Of a stretch of 64,000 nucleotides of DNA, positions 49,175 to 59,034 are shown in pieces. Origin of the DNA: Aridibacter sp965216195. GTDB taxonomy: Bacteria > Acidobacteriota > Blastocatellia > Pyrinomonadales > Pyrinomonadaceae. The notes beneath the pieces are model-generated. The model searched no databases. It saw only the letters and a list, made by a program, of their open reading frames with translations, and was not told the origin of the DNA. A program made the translations under genes and the position numbers. The stretch lies in assembly GCA_965216195.1 (NCBI GenBank), contig OZ244151.1, forward strand, positions 3,596,001 to 3,660,000. The letters run 5' to 3'. The stretch's first letter is position 1. Each line of letters starts with the position of its first letter.

Positions 49175-51004
49175 ATGATTGCAGAAAACCTCGTAGGATT
49201 TGAAACGATTCCGCAGACCGTCCCGCACTTTTGTCTGGAATCTTTCAAACGACATAACAAACTCGATGCGTTGAACCGCCGTGTAAAGGGTGCCTGGGAA
49301 AGCATCTCGGGCGAAAATGTCCTCGAAAAAGTTAAACACATTGCGCTAGGACTTTCGGAACTCGGTATAAAGGCGGGCGATAGGGTTGCGATCATTTCGG
49401 AAAATCGTCCCGAGTGGTCGCTGACGGATCTGGCGATTCTTTCCCTACGCGGTGTAAATGTCCCGATTTATACGACTCAGGCTGTTGAGCAAATCCGCTA
49501 CATTTTAGAAGATTCCGGCGCGAAGATGCTTTTTGTTTCGGGCAAGAAGCTTTTGAAGCATGCTGAGCAGGCGATCCAGAGCGTCGAGCGACTTGAGAAG
49601 CTCATCTTTTTTGATGAAGACGCTGTGCCGGAAAACGACAACCGTTCGATCTCATTAGCGGCTGTTGAAGAGCATGGAAAAGAAGCTGAGAAGGTTGACG
49701 AAAAAGCGTTTGAAAACTTTTTGTCGCAGGTTAAGTCTGATGACCTCGCGACAATAATTTACACATCGGGAACAACAGGCGAACCGAAGGGCGTGATGCT
49801 CTCACACGAAAATTTCACCTCTGACATTGTTTCGATTTCGAACGGTTTGCCAATTCGTTCGACAGACCGGTCGCTTTCCGTTTTGCCTCTTTCCCACATT
49901 TTCGAACGCACCGTTTTTTACACGCTCTGTTCAAACGGAGTTGCGATTCATTATTGCGATTCGTTTGATAAATTAGCGCCTTCCCTGAGCGAGGTGAAGC
50001 CAACGATTATGACTGCTGTGCCGCGACTTTTTGAGCAGGTTTATCACAAAATCGTGAAAAAAGGCAGAAAAGCGGGCGGTGTGAAAACAAAGCTTTTTAA
50101 CTGGTCGCTTGAAGTAGGACAGGATTACTGGGACAAAAAAGAAAACCGCAAAATGGTTTCGCCTGCGCTTGCCGCGAAACACAAACTCGCGTCGAAACTC
50201 GTTTTTTCGAAATGGCGCGAGGGAGTCGGTGGGAGTCTCAGATTTTTTGTTTCGGGTGGCGCGCCTCTCTCCAAGAAGCTCTCGTATGCCTTTTGGGCAG
50301 CCGGGATTCCCATTCTTCAAGGATACGGAATGACCGAAGCTTGCATCGTCTGCGCCAACCGACCGGAAAACAACAAGGTCGCTTCGATCGGTGTTCCCTT
50401 CGAGGGAATCGAGATGAAAGTTTCAGATTCAGACGGCGAATTGCTAATCCGTGGTTCGACAGTGATGGAAAGTTACTACAATAAGCCTGATGAAACTCGA
50501 AAAGCGATTGATGAAGACGGCTGGTATCATACGGGTGACGTCGGTTACATGGACGACGACGGACATTTTTACATTACCGATCGCATTAAAGACCTTTTCA
50601 AACTCTCAAACGGAAAATATGTTGCGCCGCAGCAGGTTGAGGCACTTTTGAAACAGTCGCCCTTGATCGCGCAGGCGGTTGTTGTCGGTAGCGGTCGAAA
50701 GCAGGTTGGAGCATTGATCGTTCCGGATTGGGAAGCGGTGAAGCAAGTTATAAAAGATGAAGGAATCGACGCAAAAGGAACACGCGAAGAACTCTGCGAA
50801 AATCGATACGTTGTAAAGAGGCTTCAAAACGACGCTATCAGATTTACAAAAGAAACAAACGATTATGAACGTGTAAAACGGGTCTATTTGTTGCCGCGGG
50901 AGTTTTCAATCGATAAAGGTGAAATGACTCCGACTCTCAAGATTAAACGTGGTGTGATAGATGAAAAGTATTCGGAAGCGATAGATGAAATATGTGGAAG
51001 CTAG
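49175..51004 (+). CDS. Long-chain fatty acid-CoA ligase (AMP-forming)
   Basis: A 609-residue adenylate-forming enzyme of the FadD15/long-chain type. P-loop TIIYTSGTTGEPKGVMLSH (about 188-206), QGYGMTEA (about 382-389), WYHTGDVGYMD (about 450-460) and the C-terminal TPTLKIKRGVIDEKY are present. It activates fatty acids to acyl-CoA at the membrane. It is a paralogue of the ligase whose tail opens this window. No ribosome site is clear before the ATG at 49175. Confidence 0.92.
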   Translation: MIAENLVGFETIPQTVPHFCLESFKRHNKLDALNRRVKGAWESISGENVLEKVKHIALGLSELGIKAGDRVAIISENRPEWSLTDLAILSLRGVNVPIYTTQAVEQIRYILEDSGAKMLFVSGKKLLKHAEQAIQSVERLEKLIFFDEDAVPENDNRSISLAAVEEHGKEAEKVDEKAFENFLSQVKSDDLATIIYTSGTTGEPKGVMLSHENFTSDIVSISNGLPIRSTDRSLSVLPLSHIFERTVFYTLCSNGVAIHYCDSFDKLAPSLSEVKPTIMTAVPRLFEQVYHKIVKKGRKAGGVKTKLFNWSLEVGQDYWDKKENRKMVSPALAAKHKLASKLVFSKWREGVGGSLRFFVSGGAPLSKKLSYAFWAAGIPILQGYGMTEACIVCANRPENNKVASIGVPFEGIEMKVSDSDGELLIRGSTVMESYYNKPDETRKAIDEDGWYHTGDVGYMDDDGHFYITDRIKDLFKLSNGKYVAPQQVEALLKQSPLIAQAVVVGSGRKQVGALIVPDWEAVKQVIKDEGIDAKGTREELCENRYVVKRLQNDAIRFTKETNDYERVKRVYLLPREFSIDKGEMTPTLKIKRGVIDEKYSEAIDEICGS

Positions 51005-51013
51005 TCCATTCGC

Positions 51014-51334
51014 CTAAGCCTCAGTTAACGTAAGCCCCTTATCTTCAATCAACAATTTATCTAGCAAACTGCTGTCTTTGTGTCTGTTATTAAGCAGTGA
51101 ATCAGCGAGCTCGAAAAGCGGACGCGGAATATCGGAAAGCGAAACGTTTTCTTCTTCCTGAGATGAATGAGCATACAGGTCTAATTCGGCTGCACAAAAA
51201 TCGCAAACTTCTAAGTGATCAAAGACAACAACTGCTTCCTCCGGAGTTGAGTTTCCCGAATGATATTCGAGCAACATCTCAGAAGAAGGGCATTTACGAC
51301 TTTTACAAAATCCAATCATTTTTACCAAAAACAT
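51014..51334 (-). CDS. Small zinc-finger (anti-sigma-like) protein
   Basis: About 106 residues if started at the ATG at 51334 (GGAA upstream); an ATG at 51319 would give 101. FDHLEVCDFCAAELDLY carries the H-x3-C-x2-C zinc motif of zf-HC2/ZAS domains, and an upstream CKSRKC pair precedes it. No transmembrane helix, so it would be a soluble regulator. It is divergent from the unknown HTH regulator at 51821 and convergent with the acyl-CoA ligase, ten bases apart. Target unknown. Confidence 0.6.
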   Translation of the reverse strand: MFLVKMIGFCKSRKCPSSEMLLEYHSGNSTPEEAVVVFDHLEVCDFCAAELDLYAHSSQEEENVSLSDIPRPLFELADSLLNNRHKDSSLLDKLLIEDKGLTLTEA

Positions 51335-51820
51335 ATGTATCAAATTCCAACGCAGCTATCCCAATTCTCGCTTCGCAAGCACAGGAATTTTGCTTCTCGT
51401 TTCTATATCAAAGTAAACCAATAATAACCTTTTCCTTCCAAAACTTTACCTTAAAAAAACGCTAAAAACTGACGTTTTTCTTATCTTCATATCTACAAAG
51501 CGTTTAATAACGGCGATTTAGCCATTCTGTTAAACAATAATTAAAATATAAAAAAAGTGTTGTACATTTGCCGGATAATTGGTAATATCTAGTTTGTAGT
51601 CATTTGAGACACCATTCTTTAGTGACCACTCACCAGAATCATTTACTAGCTCGGCAAATGATTCTTCTAACTTTTTTCTACCAATCCCTCAAGAGTTGAA
51701 CCAACACAATCTTACATAGGGCTATTAGATTCCAATCGGGAAGGGAATCTGATTTGAGACCGAGCTACTCATAAAAGGAAGGCACAAGAATACAACAACG
51801 ACAATAATCGGAAGGATTAT
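51335..51820 (+). promoter_or_regulatory. Long leader of the HTH-regulator gene: promoter, leader terminator, second hairpin
   Basis: The gap holds a good promoter TTGTAC (51560-51565), 17 bases, TAATAT (51583-51588). About 45 bases downstream of its expected start lies a terminator-like hairpin: AGAATCATTT (51635-51644) / AAATGATTCT (51656-51665), perfect 10 pairs, then CTAACTTTTTT (51667-51677). A further hairpin AGATTCC (51727-51733) / GGAATCT (51744-51750) precedes the GGAAGGA ribosome site. The transcript therefore has a ~225-base structured leader. Confidence 0.65.
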
Positions 51821-52978
51821 ATGAGTTCAAAAAAGAAACAGGCAACAAAGGATAAGAGAAGTCTCTACAAGAAACGAATAAATGTCGGGAAATGGATAGA
51901 TAACCTTACAAGTTCTGACGTTAATCAGATCTGGAAAGATTTACATCGAATAGTTTCATCGCATCCGTTAGTAAGGGCTTCAAAAAAGGCAGGATTTTTA
52001 GTTGAAGAAGGCAAGTATAACGTTTATACGGATATGACCCAGGAGCTCTTTGTAGCTCTGCTCAGCAAGGAAAGATTTCAGCATTACCTGGATACAAACA
52101 TGACTAATGCGGAAATCGAAGGCGAGATTTCTCAAATTGAGCTCACAAATCTGCTGACTGCACAATTGCGAAAGAGGCATCCGGAATCATACCGTTTGGC
52201 ACGCCGTGTTTCGACGCTTATTCAAACCAGCGATTCGTTTAAACGCTTTGACAACATAAACCATCCGGAAGTTCACAGAAGGCTCGCTGAGCGCGTTTAT
52301 GGCCTCGCTAAATGGGAAGACGCGAAAGCGACCCGCAGCCAACAGGAACTCGAAGAGCGCGTAAAAAGCGTATCTTTCCAAACTCGTGATACGAGAATGG
52401 TCGGTTGCACGGGTGATTCACAGATCGTTATCAGCAACCCGGAGCTTGAAAAACTCATTATTCGAGTTTTCAAAGCTGTCGATTCGCCGGTTAATGTTAG
52501 AAGCCTTCGCGGACTCGTAATGAGACGTCTACCGATAATGGACATTTTTCTTGTTCCGATCACGGCGCCTAGTAACCGTGACGATGATTACAACACAGAC
52601 CTCGATCCGGCCGATCTTAGGGAGACCCCGGAAGAAGGATTGCTTAGAAAAGAAGGTGAAGTCGAAGCAGCCGGTTTTGTGGAGAAATTCCTGAGTAGCC
52701 TAAACAAGTCTGTAAGAGGAAAAGCGAAGCAATACACCCGCATGGTTAATGTTTTGTGGCATTGCTATTTATCGTCAGATGGCGGAACACAACTTGAAGT
52801 AGCGGATAAACTGGGAGTTTCGGATTCGTTAGTTTCTGATTACAGAAAACGCATAGAAGCAAATCTTCAATCGCTTTCATTTAATGATGTAAACGAAGCC
52901 CGACAATTTGAAAAGGTTCTTAAGAAAGAAGTCAAAAAGATGGTTTCGGTGGATCAGGAAGAAAAGATTACCGCATAA
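51821..52978 (+). CDS. Putative DNA-binding regulator of unknown family
   Basis: A 385-residue soluble, basic protein. Near residues 325-350 is a helix-turn-helix-like segment, TQLEVADKLGVSDSLVSDYR, resembling sigma region 4 or Xre/LuxR-type helices; the preceding YTRMVNVLWHCYLSSDGG is similar to sigma-like proteins. An RNA polymerase-type region 2 is not evident in the first 150 residues. A GGAAGGA ribosome site precedes the ATG. It lies directly upstream of the polysaccharide locus on the same strand and is a natural candidate for its regulator; inference. I do not recognise the family. Confidence 0.7.
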   Translation: MSSKKKQATKDKRSLYKKRINVGKWIDNLTSSDVNQIWKDLHRIVSSHPLVRASKKAGFLVEEGKYNVYTDMTQELFVALLSKERFQHYLDTNMTNAEIEGEISQIELTNLLTAQLRKRHPESYRLARRVSTLIQTSDSFKRFDNINHPEVHRRLAERVYGLAKWEDAKATRSQQELEERVKSVSFQTRDTRMVGCTGDSQIVISNPELEKLIIRVFKAVDSPVNVRSLRGLVMRRLPIMDIFLVPITAPSNRDDDYNTDLDPADLRETPEEGLLRKEGEVEAAGFVEKFLSSLNKSVRGKAKQYTRMVNVLWHCYLSSDGGTQLEVADKLGVSDSLVSDYRKRIEANLQSLSFNDVNEARQFEKVLKKEVKKMVSVDQEEKITA

Positions 52979-53102
52979 TCAATCCGCTACGAGGATTTTT
53001 GATTATAAATTTGAAAGTTTTTTGATAGAATTCCCATGGTTAAAGTTTGTTTATCAAACTCTCTTTTAGATTATTACCCTCCAGAAGTGTCAAAGACGTT
53101 TA

Positions 53103-54806
53103 ATGCCATCCAACGATTTATTCAGACAAGACTACGAACCATTGGGTTCGCCGAAGAGAGCTGATAATTCTCCGAATGATGAGCAGCAAACGCTGAAACC
53201 ACCCGGGAAGCTTAAGTCCGACATAAATGAAAGCGTAGATCCGACAGGTCTTAAGAAAAAAACTGAAAGTAAAAATAATCCGATCCAGTCGGACGAGCGT
53301 AAGAGTAAGTCCGTAGGTTCGGATATTGTAGTTTCTGGGGATAAGGAATCGAAAAAGGAGCTTAAGCCCAAAACAAAGGAACAACCTGAAAAAGAGGAAC
53401 CAAAATTAGCTGAGGAGTTAAGTCCTTCGGAGTTGATTCGTTTCAAAAAGAGGCAAAAGCGGGAGAAAACAGACCATAAACTCCTTACAAGCGACACGTG
53501 GTTGCTTAGAAGAGGGCATTTACTCACATATATTTCTCTCTATCTGTTCTCCATAATGGTCTTTTACCGTCCCTATGAACTTTTTACGAAAGATCCGCGA
53601 TTTCCGGATTCCTTCATGCACCTGGAATATTTAGAAGGTACTGCGGTCTATTTCGCAATAGTGACATTGGGGATATATTTACCCGTTCAATATTTAACGG
53701 ACGGCGATTTTACGATAATGTCCCCAGAAATTAAATGTCTTTTGGGGTTAACCGCGCTCTCGATTTTGAGTGTTGCAATCGCGAGAGATCGCGTTCTGGC
53801 ATTCGACACCTTAACGGATGAGTTCATCAAGGCAGTTTTGATATTTCTTGTTCTTGTCAACGTGATGAGAACTCGCTGGCGCTTGCTCGGGATGTTTTGG
53901 CTTTCAATGTCGATAGGTTTATACCTGAGTTTTTCGGTTTTGGAAGATTATCAAAATGGCGTTCTTAAGCTTGAGGGAACAAGGGTAGCGGTTGATATTG
54001 GCGGTTTATTCGGTAATCCAAATGATATGGCGCTACATTTGGTTACGATGCTGCCGATCGCCATAGCATTAGGCATCGCAACCAAAAATATGTTGATGCG
54101 AGCGGTCTACTTCCTAATGGCATCGTTCTTTGCTGCAGGGATTGTTATAACTTCTTCCCGCGGTGGTTTTCTAGGGTTATTGGCGGTTTTCGCCGTGATG
54201 GCGTGGAAAATCGGCCGAAAATATCGCGTCCGTGTGACCTTACTATCCCTGGTTGTCGGACTAGTTGGGATTGTTGTTGCACCTGGAAACTACGGTATTC
54301 GTATACTTTCCATTTTTTTTCCGGGGTTGGATCAATACGGTTCTTCGACCCAGAGAAGCGCCCTTTTGAAACGGTCGATTTTAGTTACAATACGAAATCC
54401 GTGGGGAATCGGAATCGGGAATTTTCCTGTCGTGGGACAGCGAAATCTGGTATCGCATAATGCCTATACTCAGGTTTCCTCGGAACTGGGGGTCCTGGGA
54501 CTATTTCTTTATTTATTGTTCCTAATTATTCCTTTTCGTAAATTAGGGGCGATCGAACGGAAGTTATTTGCTGAAGAGCGATTGGGGTGGACTTTTTATG
54601 TTTCGATTGGTCTTCAAGCAAGCATCGTAGGGTATATGGTTTCGAGCTTTTTTCTATCAGTTGCCTACAACTGGTACATTTACTATCTGATCGCTTACGC
54701 GGTTGGGTTTAGGCGAATTTATCAAATAGAAAACAATTTAGAGGACGAGAAGAAATCGGGCCTTTTTGGAAACGGTCGCTTTGGTCTGAGATTGGGTACT
54801 GGCTAA
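53103..54806 (+). CDS. O-antigen ligase / polysaccharide polymerase-like membrane protein (Wzy/WaaL type)
   Basis: A 567-residue protein. The first ~135 residues are Lys/Glu/Ser-rich and disordered, unusual for the family. Then about ten to twelve membrane segments (about 145-540). The Wzy_C-type signatures GNPNDMALHLVTMLPIAIAL (about 300-319), SSRGGFLGLLAVFAVM (about 346-361) and SHNAYTQVSSELGVLGLFLY (about 451-470) are present, including the His thought to be catalytic in ligases. It joins polysaccharide units in the periplasm. It ends three bases before the first glycosyltransferase. Confidence 0.87.
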   Translation: MPSNDLFRQDYEPLGSPKRADNSPNDEQQTLKPPGKLKSDINESVDPTGLKKKTESKNNPIQSDERKSKSVGSDIVVSGDKESKKELKPKTKEQPEKEEPKLAEELSPSELIRFKKRQKREKTDHKLLTSDTWLLRRGHLLTYISLYLFSIMVFYRPYELFTKDPRFPDSFMHLEYLEGTAVYFAIVTLGIYLPVQYLTDGDFTIMSPEIKCLLGLTALSILSVAIARDRVLAFDTLTDEFIKAVLIFLVLVNVMRTRWRLLGMFWLSMSIGLYLSFSVLEDYQNGVLKLEGTRVAVDIGGLFGNPNDMALHLVTMLPIAIALGIATKNMLMRAVYFLMASFFAAGIVITSSRGGFLGLLAVFAVMAWKIGRKYRVRVTLLSLVVGLVGIVVAPGNYGIRILSIFFPGLDQYGSSTQRSALLKRSILVTIRNPWGIGIGNFPVVGQRNLVSHNAYTQVSSELGVLGLFLYLLFLIIPFRKLGAIERKLFAEERLGWTFYVSIGLQASIVGYMVSSFFLSVAYNWYIYYLIAYAVGFRRIYQIENNLEDEKKSGLFGNGRFGLRLGTG

Positions 54807-54809
54807 TCG

Positions 54810-56003
54810 ATGTTGACGATTTTGGCACAAATGATTTTTGCGCTTTCCGTGTTGGCACTCGGATATACGTACGTCGGCTATCCTCTTTTTATTTATCTCA
54901 AAGGGCTTTTATTTCCGAGAAAAGTCAAAACCGCGGAGTTTCATCCAACCGTCACGGTACTAATAACGGCGTACAATGAAGAGAGTGCGATTGCGGAAAA
55001 ACTCGAAAACACTTTTCAGCTCGACTACCCCAAAGAAAAACTTGAGATTCTCGTTGCCTCGGATGGTTCGGATGATAATACAGACGATATTGTGAAGGGG
55101 TTTGCTTCGAAAGGAGTGAAGCTTTTTCATCAACCAGGACGAAAGGGAAAAACCTTTACGCAGAACGAGGCCGTTGAACAATCGAAAGGAGAAATTGTTC
55201 TTTTTTCTGACGCTACTACTCACTATCATCCGGATGTCTTGCACAAACTGCTGCCAAACTTCGCCGACGATGACGTCGGCTGTGTTGCGGGCAGGCTTAT
55301 ATACGAGGATGGTTCAAATTCTCAGATTGGTAAGGGTGCGAAAAGTTATTGGAACTACGAAACGTTTGTTAAGCAAAGTGAAAGCCGGGCGTGTTCGTTG
55401 ATTGGGGCATCTGGATGTCTTTACGCAGTTAGAAAATCAGCTTACCGGCCAATGTATCCGGAGGCCTGCTCGGACTTTTTGATTTGCACTGAGATTTATC
55501 GCCAGGGACTTCGAAGCGTTTACGAGCCCGATGCGGTTTGCTACGAAGAGACAAACAAACATCCGGTTGAAGAAATGCGAATGAGAGTTCGTGTTATTTC
55601 GCAGACGTTTACCGATCTTTGGCGAAATCGCGATATGCTCAATCCATTAAAAAGCGGTCTATTTGCGGTTGAGTTGATTTCCCACAAACTTTTTCGGTAT
55701 GCGGTTCCGGTATTTTTATTCTTCTCGTTGATTTCCGCATTCTTACTTGCGTTTAGGTCAGGTCTCTTTCTACTGGTGTTCGGAATCCAACTCGGCTTCT
55801 ATCTTCTCGCTGCCGTTTCCTGGATTTTGGATAAGCGGAAAATTCGTATTAAGTTTCTTGCCTTTCCGCTCTATTTTGTTTTAACAAATATCGCGTCTAT
55901 TAAGGGTTTTTATAAGTTTCTGCGGGGCGAACGGTATGCCGCCTGGGAACCTATCAGGTCACGAGACGAGAAGCGGGTTTCGACATTTGATCAGACGACA
56001 TAA
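54810..56003 (+). CDS. Glycosyltransferase family 2, membrane-bound
   Basis: A 397-residue GT-A enzyme. An N-terminal helix (about 5-25), then the catalytic domain: VTVLITAYNEESAI (about 49-62), ASDGSDDNTDDIV (DXD region, about 88-100), LFSDATTHYHPD (about 131-142) and SDFLICTEIYRQG. Two or three C-terminal membrane helices (about 300-365) place it at the inner membrane. It resembles exopolysaccharide-type GT2 enzymes (cellulose-synthase-like without PilZ). Second gene of the polysaccharide operon. Confidence 0.9.
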   Translation: MLTILAQMIFALSVLALGYTYVGYPLFIYLKGLLFPRKVKTAEFHPTVTVLITAYNEESAIAEKLENTFQLDYPKEKLEILVASDGSDDNTDDIVKGFASKGVKLFHQPGRKGKTFTQNEAVEQSKGEIVLFSDATTHYHPDVLHKLLPNFADDDVGCVAGRLIYEDGSNSQIGKGAKSYWNYETFVKQSESRACSLIGASGCLYAVRKSAYRPMYPEACSDFLICTEIYRQGLRSVYEPDAVCYEETNKHPVEEMRMRVRVISQTFTDLWRNRDMLNPLKSGLFAVELISHKLFRYAVPVFLFFSLISAFLLAFRSGLFLLVFGIQLGFYLLAAVSWILDKRKIRIKFLAFPLYFVLTNIASIKGFYKFLRGERYAAWEPIRSRDEKRVSTFDQTT

Positions 56004-56009
56004 TTAATA

Positions 56010-57055
56010 TTGATGGAAGAAAGACTATCTGAAAAATCGAGCATCCTAAGAAGACTGGAATTTAGAAAAATCGGAAAGAATGTGTCATCCGAGGATCCTA
56101 AGGTCAGTATCGTAATACCCGCATACAATGCATCAGCCCTGATTTCTGAGACTATGGAATCTGTTTTTAGCCAGACCTTTAAAGACTTCGAGGTGATCGT
56201 GGTTAACGACGGATCCTCGGATACTGAGGAACTCGAATCAGCTCTCGATAAGTACATGGATGATATGGTATATGTTCGGCAGGCCAATTCAGGTGCGGCG
56301 AAAGCTCGCAATCTTGCCATATGTCTTTCTCGCGGCGAGTATATCGCATTTCTCGATAGCGATGATATTTGGCTGCCACACAAATTGGAAACACAAATTG
56401 AGTTTATCGAAAAGACTGAGTTCGATCATGTATATTGTGACGCAGAATTTTTCGGCGAAACGTATACCGGTGGAACTTACATGAAGATTTCTCCATCCGT
56501 AGGGGAGGTCAATCCAATTAGCTTGATAAATGCAAGCTGTAACGTCATAACCTCCGGCACGATTCTAAAAAAGGAAAAGCTAGAAGAATTCGGACTGTTT
56601 GACGGTGACGGAGATAGTTTTGAGGATTTTGATCTTTGGCTTCGACTCGTGAAAAACGGAGTGAAAATAGGCTACCAAAGGAAAATCCTTTTAAAGTATA
56701 GAGTAAGTTCTACGAGCCTATCTGGTTCCAACGTAGCGAGGGCTGAACGAAACGTAAAGGTTCTGGAATTTGTTGCGGGAAATACGACCTTACGCAAGAA
56801 GAACAGGATGTACTGGACAGACAAATTGACTTTAGCGCGGCTGAGGTAGAACTCGAAAAAGGTAAATTCTACTTGATCCAAAAAAAATACTCTAAAGCCG
56901 AAGAACATATCGAACTGGCAAACCAATACTACAAAAAGCCGAAACTACAACTCATTAAATGGATGGTGAAGTTATTTCCGGACCTAACGTTAAGAATATT
57001 TGAAAAATTTCGCCCGAAAGAATTTTCGTTTATCGAAGTTGACCGAAAGGTTTAG
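56010..57055 (+). pseudogene. Glycosyltransferase family 2 with one-base frameshift near the C-terminus
   Basis: The N-terminal part (279 residues to a stop at 56849) is a normal GT2: VSIVIPAYNASALISETMES, VVNDGSSDTEE, NLAICLSRGEYIAFLDSDDIW. The reading frame shifts at about 56780-56782: adding one A to the AAA run restores ...VAGKYDLTQEEQDVLDRQI and continues to a stop at 57053-57055, giving about 348 residues. The regained tail (ELEKGKFYLIQKKYSKAEEH) is the helical, TPR-like tail expected for this GT2 type. The truncated form keeps the catalytic domain, so it may still work. Confidence 0.8.
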
Positions 57056-57266
57056 ATATTGCTCTCATTTGTATAACCAAAGCGAAAAAAATAGTTCCGA
57101 CAAACTGTTCTTGCCGTGCGGCTTGCTCAATCCCTCCTTCTAAACCCAAGCATTTTTTCACCTGAAGTCCGGTTTTTCTGATGTCCTGCGTCCTGAAAAT
57201 AAGTAGAGTTTTATTTGGTATTACGCTACAATTGTAACAATGGCGAGAGCGAAATTGCCCCGCCAT
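57056..57266 (-). pseudogene. Possible transposase remnant
   Basis: On the minus strand the frame reads TGLQVKKCLGLEGG (about 57165-57124), then IEQAARQEQFVGTIFFALVI, which resembles the C-terminal end of a DDE (IS4/IS701-type) transposase. The DDE triad and all upstream domains are missing. If true, it is a degraded scrap left between two polysaccharide genes. Weak evidence. Confidence 0.3.
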
Positions 57267-57364
57267 TTCAACCGCTTTTAGGCGGTCTTCTTTGTAAAAC
57301 TTGTTAGGAAAGAGATGTGTTCAATGAGGAATGCAAGGTATTTCCAAACTGGTTTAAGTACGTT

Positions 57365-57377
57365 CCCCCCCCCCCCC
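57365..57377. repeat. 13-base poly-C tract upstream of the flippase gene
   Basis: Thirteen consecutive C residues, 65 bases before the flippase start at 57442. Such tracts slip during replication; here it lies in the presumed leader or promoter region. Confidence 0.9.
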
Positions 57378-57441
57378 GCCTCTTAATTGTTTTCCTCCAG
57401 GCCGATCATCTATTCGAAAATTCTTCCCAGGCGAGCTTCTA

Positions 57442-59034
57442 ATGAATCAGCAAGACGCGAAAATTCCTTCGTTAAGAACCCAGAGCTCCTGGCTTTTGTT
57501 TGCCAAGGTTGTCGGGTTTGGTTTTGCTTTTGTTCTGCCACTCATCGTTGTGAGGGTTCTGACTAAGGATCAGGTGGGGCTATATCAGCAGTCTTTTATT
57601 GTCCTCGGAAACGCAGTTGCCGTGTTGCCCTTTGGGTTTGCGATGAGTGCTTTCTACTACCTTTCGAGAGAAGAGGGAAAGCGAGCATCGGCAATTCTCA
57701 ATATAATTCTTGTACATTTTGTACTTGGTGCAATAGCTTGCGCTCTGCTCTTTTTCTTTCCGGAAATACTTGGAAAGATTTTTAAGAGTGCGGAGATGGA
57801 ACGACTCGCCCCATTAATCGGTGTAGCTATTTGGCTCTGGCTGTTTTCGATGTTTTTGGAAACTGTGGCTGTAGCAAACCGGGAATCACGTTTAGCAACT
57901 GCCTTTATCGTCTTTGCCCAGTTTAGCAAGACGGCTCTGATGATCGCTGCAGTCGTCTTCTTCGTAAGTGTTGAAGCAATAATCTGGGCTGCAATAATTC
58001 AAGGAGCGCTTCAAACCATTATCTTGGTTGCGTATCTGATCAAACGCTTTCCACAATTCTGGACCAAATTCGATTGGAGTTTTTTTCGCGAGCATTTAAT
58101 TTATGCCGTGCCATTTGGAATAGCAGGAACCTTGTGGACCCTGCAAACCGATATTCATTACTATTTTGTGGGAAACCGTTTCAGTGAAGCAGAGCTCGCG
58201 ATATATAAGACGGGTTGTTTCCAACTTCCTCTTGTAACGATAATTGCTGAATCCGTAAGATCTGTTTTGATACCAAGAATGAGCGAACTTCAGCTTGTCG
58301 ATGACCGGCAGGAGATGATTCGGGTTATCGCGAGGGCGATGCAAAAGCTGGCGTTTTTCTTCTTTCCCGTTTATGTGTTTTTGACCATTACCTCGCATAC
58401 GTTTATAAAAACTTTGTTTACGAGAAATTATCTTGATAGTGAGCCTATATTTCTTGTGTTCCTAATCTTAATGCCATTCCATATTCTAATATCTGATCCG
58501 ATAATTCGCGCCTACGAAAAACTCGGGCGATTTCTGCTCGTGCTTCGGATTTTTTCATCGATATTTTTGGTTGGAGCACTCTATTACGGGATCCAGAATT
58601 TAGGTTTAACCGGTATTATTGCGATCGTAGTTGCGGTCAGAATCGGTGAGATGTTTATAGCTGAGATCGTTACCTTTTTCAAAATTGGAATTAGAAAGAA
58701 CGACTTCTTTCTATTAAAAGACGTAGGAAAAACAGCGATCGCGAGCCTTTTGGCCGGTGTTGCAACCTATTTTGTTTATCACGGTATTACAGGAGTATCC
58801 TCAACGGTCGGCGAATGGATCGTTGGGACAATTTTCGCTGAACCTAAAGAGAACATAGTAGATTTTGTTTCGGGAACCTTGATTCTTGGAATCTGTTTTG
58901 CGGTTTATTCAATTATCTATTTGGCGTTTTCAAATTTGTGGGGCCTCATCGACGAGGAGGAAAAAGATATTCTACGAAATGGATTAGAGAAAGCTAAGGC
59001 TCGATTTTCAAGTCGAAAAACCTCCCTGGGATGA
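57442..59034 (+). CDS. Lipopolysaccharide/polysaccharide flippase (Wzx-like, MOP superfamily)
   Basis: A 530-residue protein with about 12-14 membrane segments. The start SWLLFAKVVGFGFAFVLPLIVVRVL (about 12-36) and GIAGTLWTLQTDIHYYFVGNRFS are typical of Wzx/RfbX-type flippases, which move lipid-linked repeat units across the inner membrane for Wzy polymerisation. A charged ~40-residue C-terminus faces the cytoplasm. Its leader carries the poly-C tract. Fits the O-antigen-ligase-like gene in the same locus. Confidence 0.9.
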   Translation: MNQQDAKIPSLRTQSSWLLFAKVVGFGFAFVLPLIVVRVLTKDQVGLYQQSFIVLGNAVAVLPFGFAMSAFYYLSREEGKRASAILNIILVHFVLGAIACALLFFFPEILGKIFKSAEMERLAPLIGVAIWLWLFSMFLETVAVANRESRLATAFIVFAQFSKTALMIAAVVFFVSVEAIIWAAIIQGALQTIILVAYLIKRFPQFWTKFDWSFFREHLIYAVPFGIAGTLWTLQTDIHYYFVGNRFSEAELAIYKTGCFQLPLVTIIAESVRSVLIPRMSELQLVDDRQEMIRVIARAMQKLAFFFFPVYVFLTITSHTFIKTLFTRNYLDSEPIFLVFLILMPFHILISDPIIRAYEKLGRFLLVLRIFSSIFLVGALYYGIQNLGLTGIIAIVVAVRIGEMFIAEIVTFFKIGIRKNDFFLLKDVGKTAIASLLAGVATYFVYHGITGVSSTVGEWIVGTIFAEPKENIVDFVSGTLILGICFAVYSIIYLAFSNLWGLIDEEEKDILRNGLEKAKARFSSRKTSLG

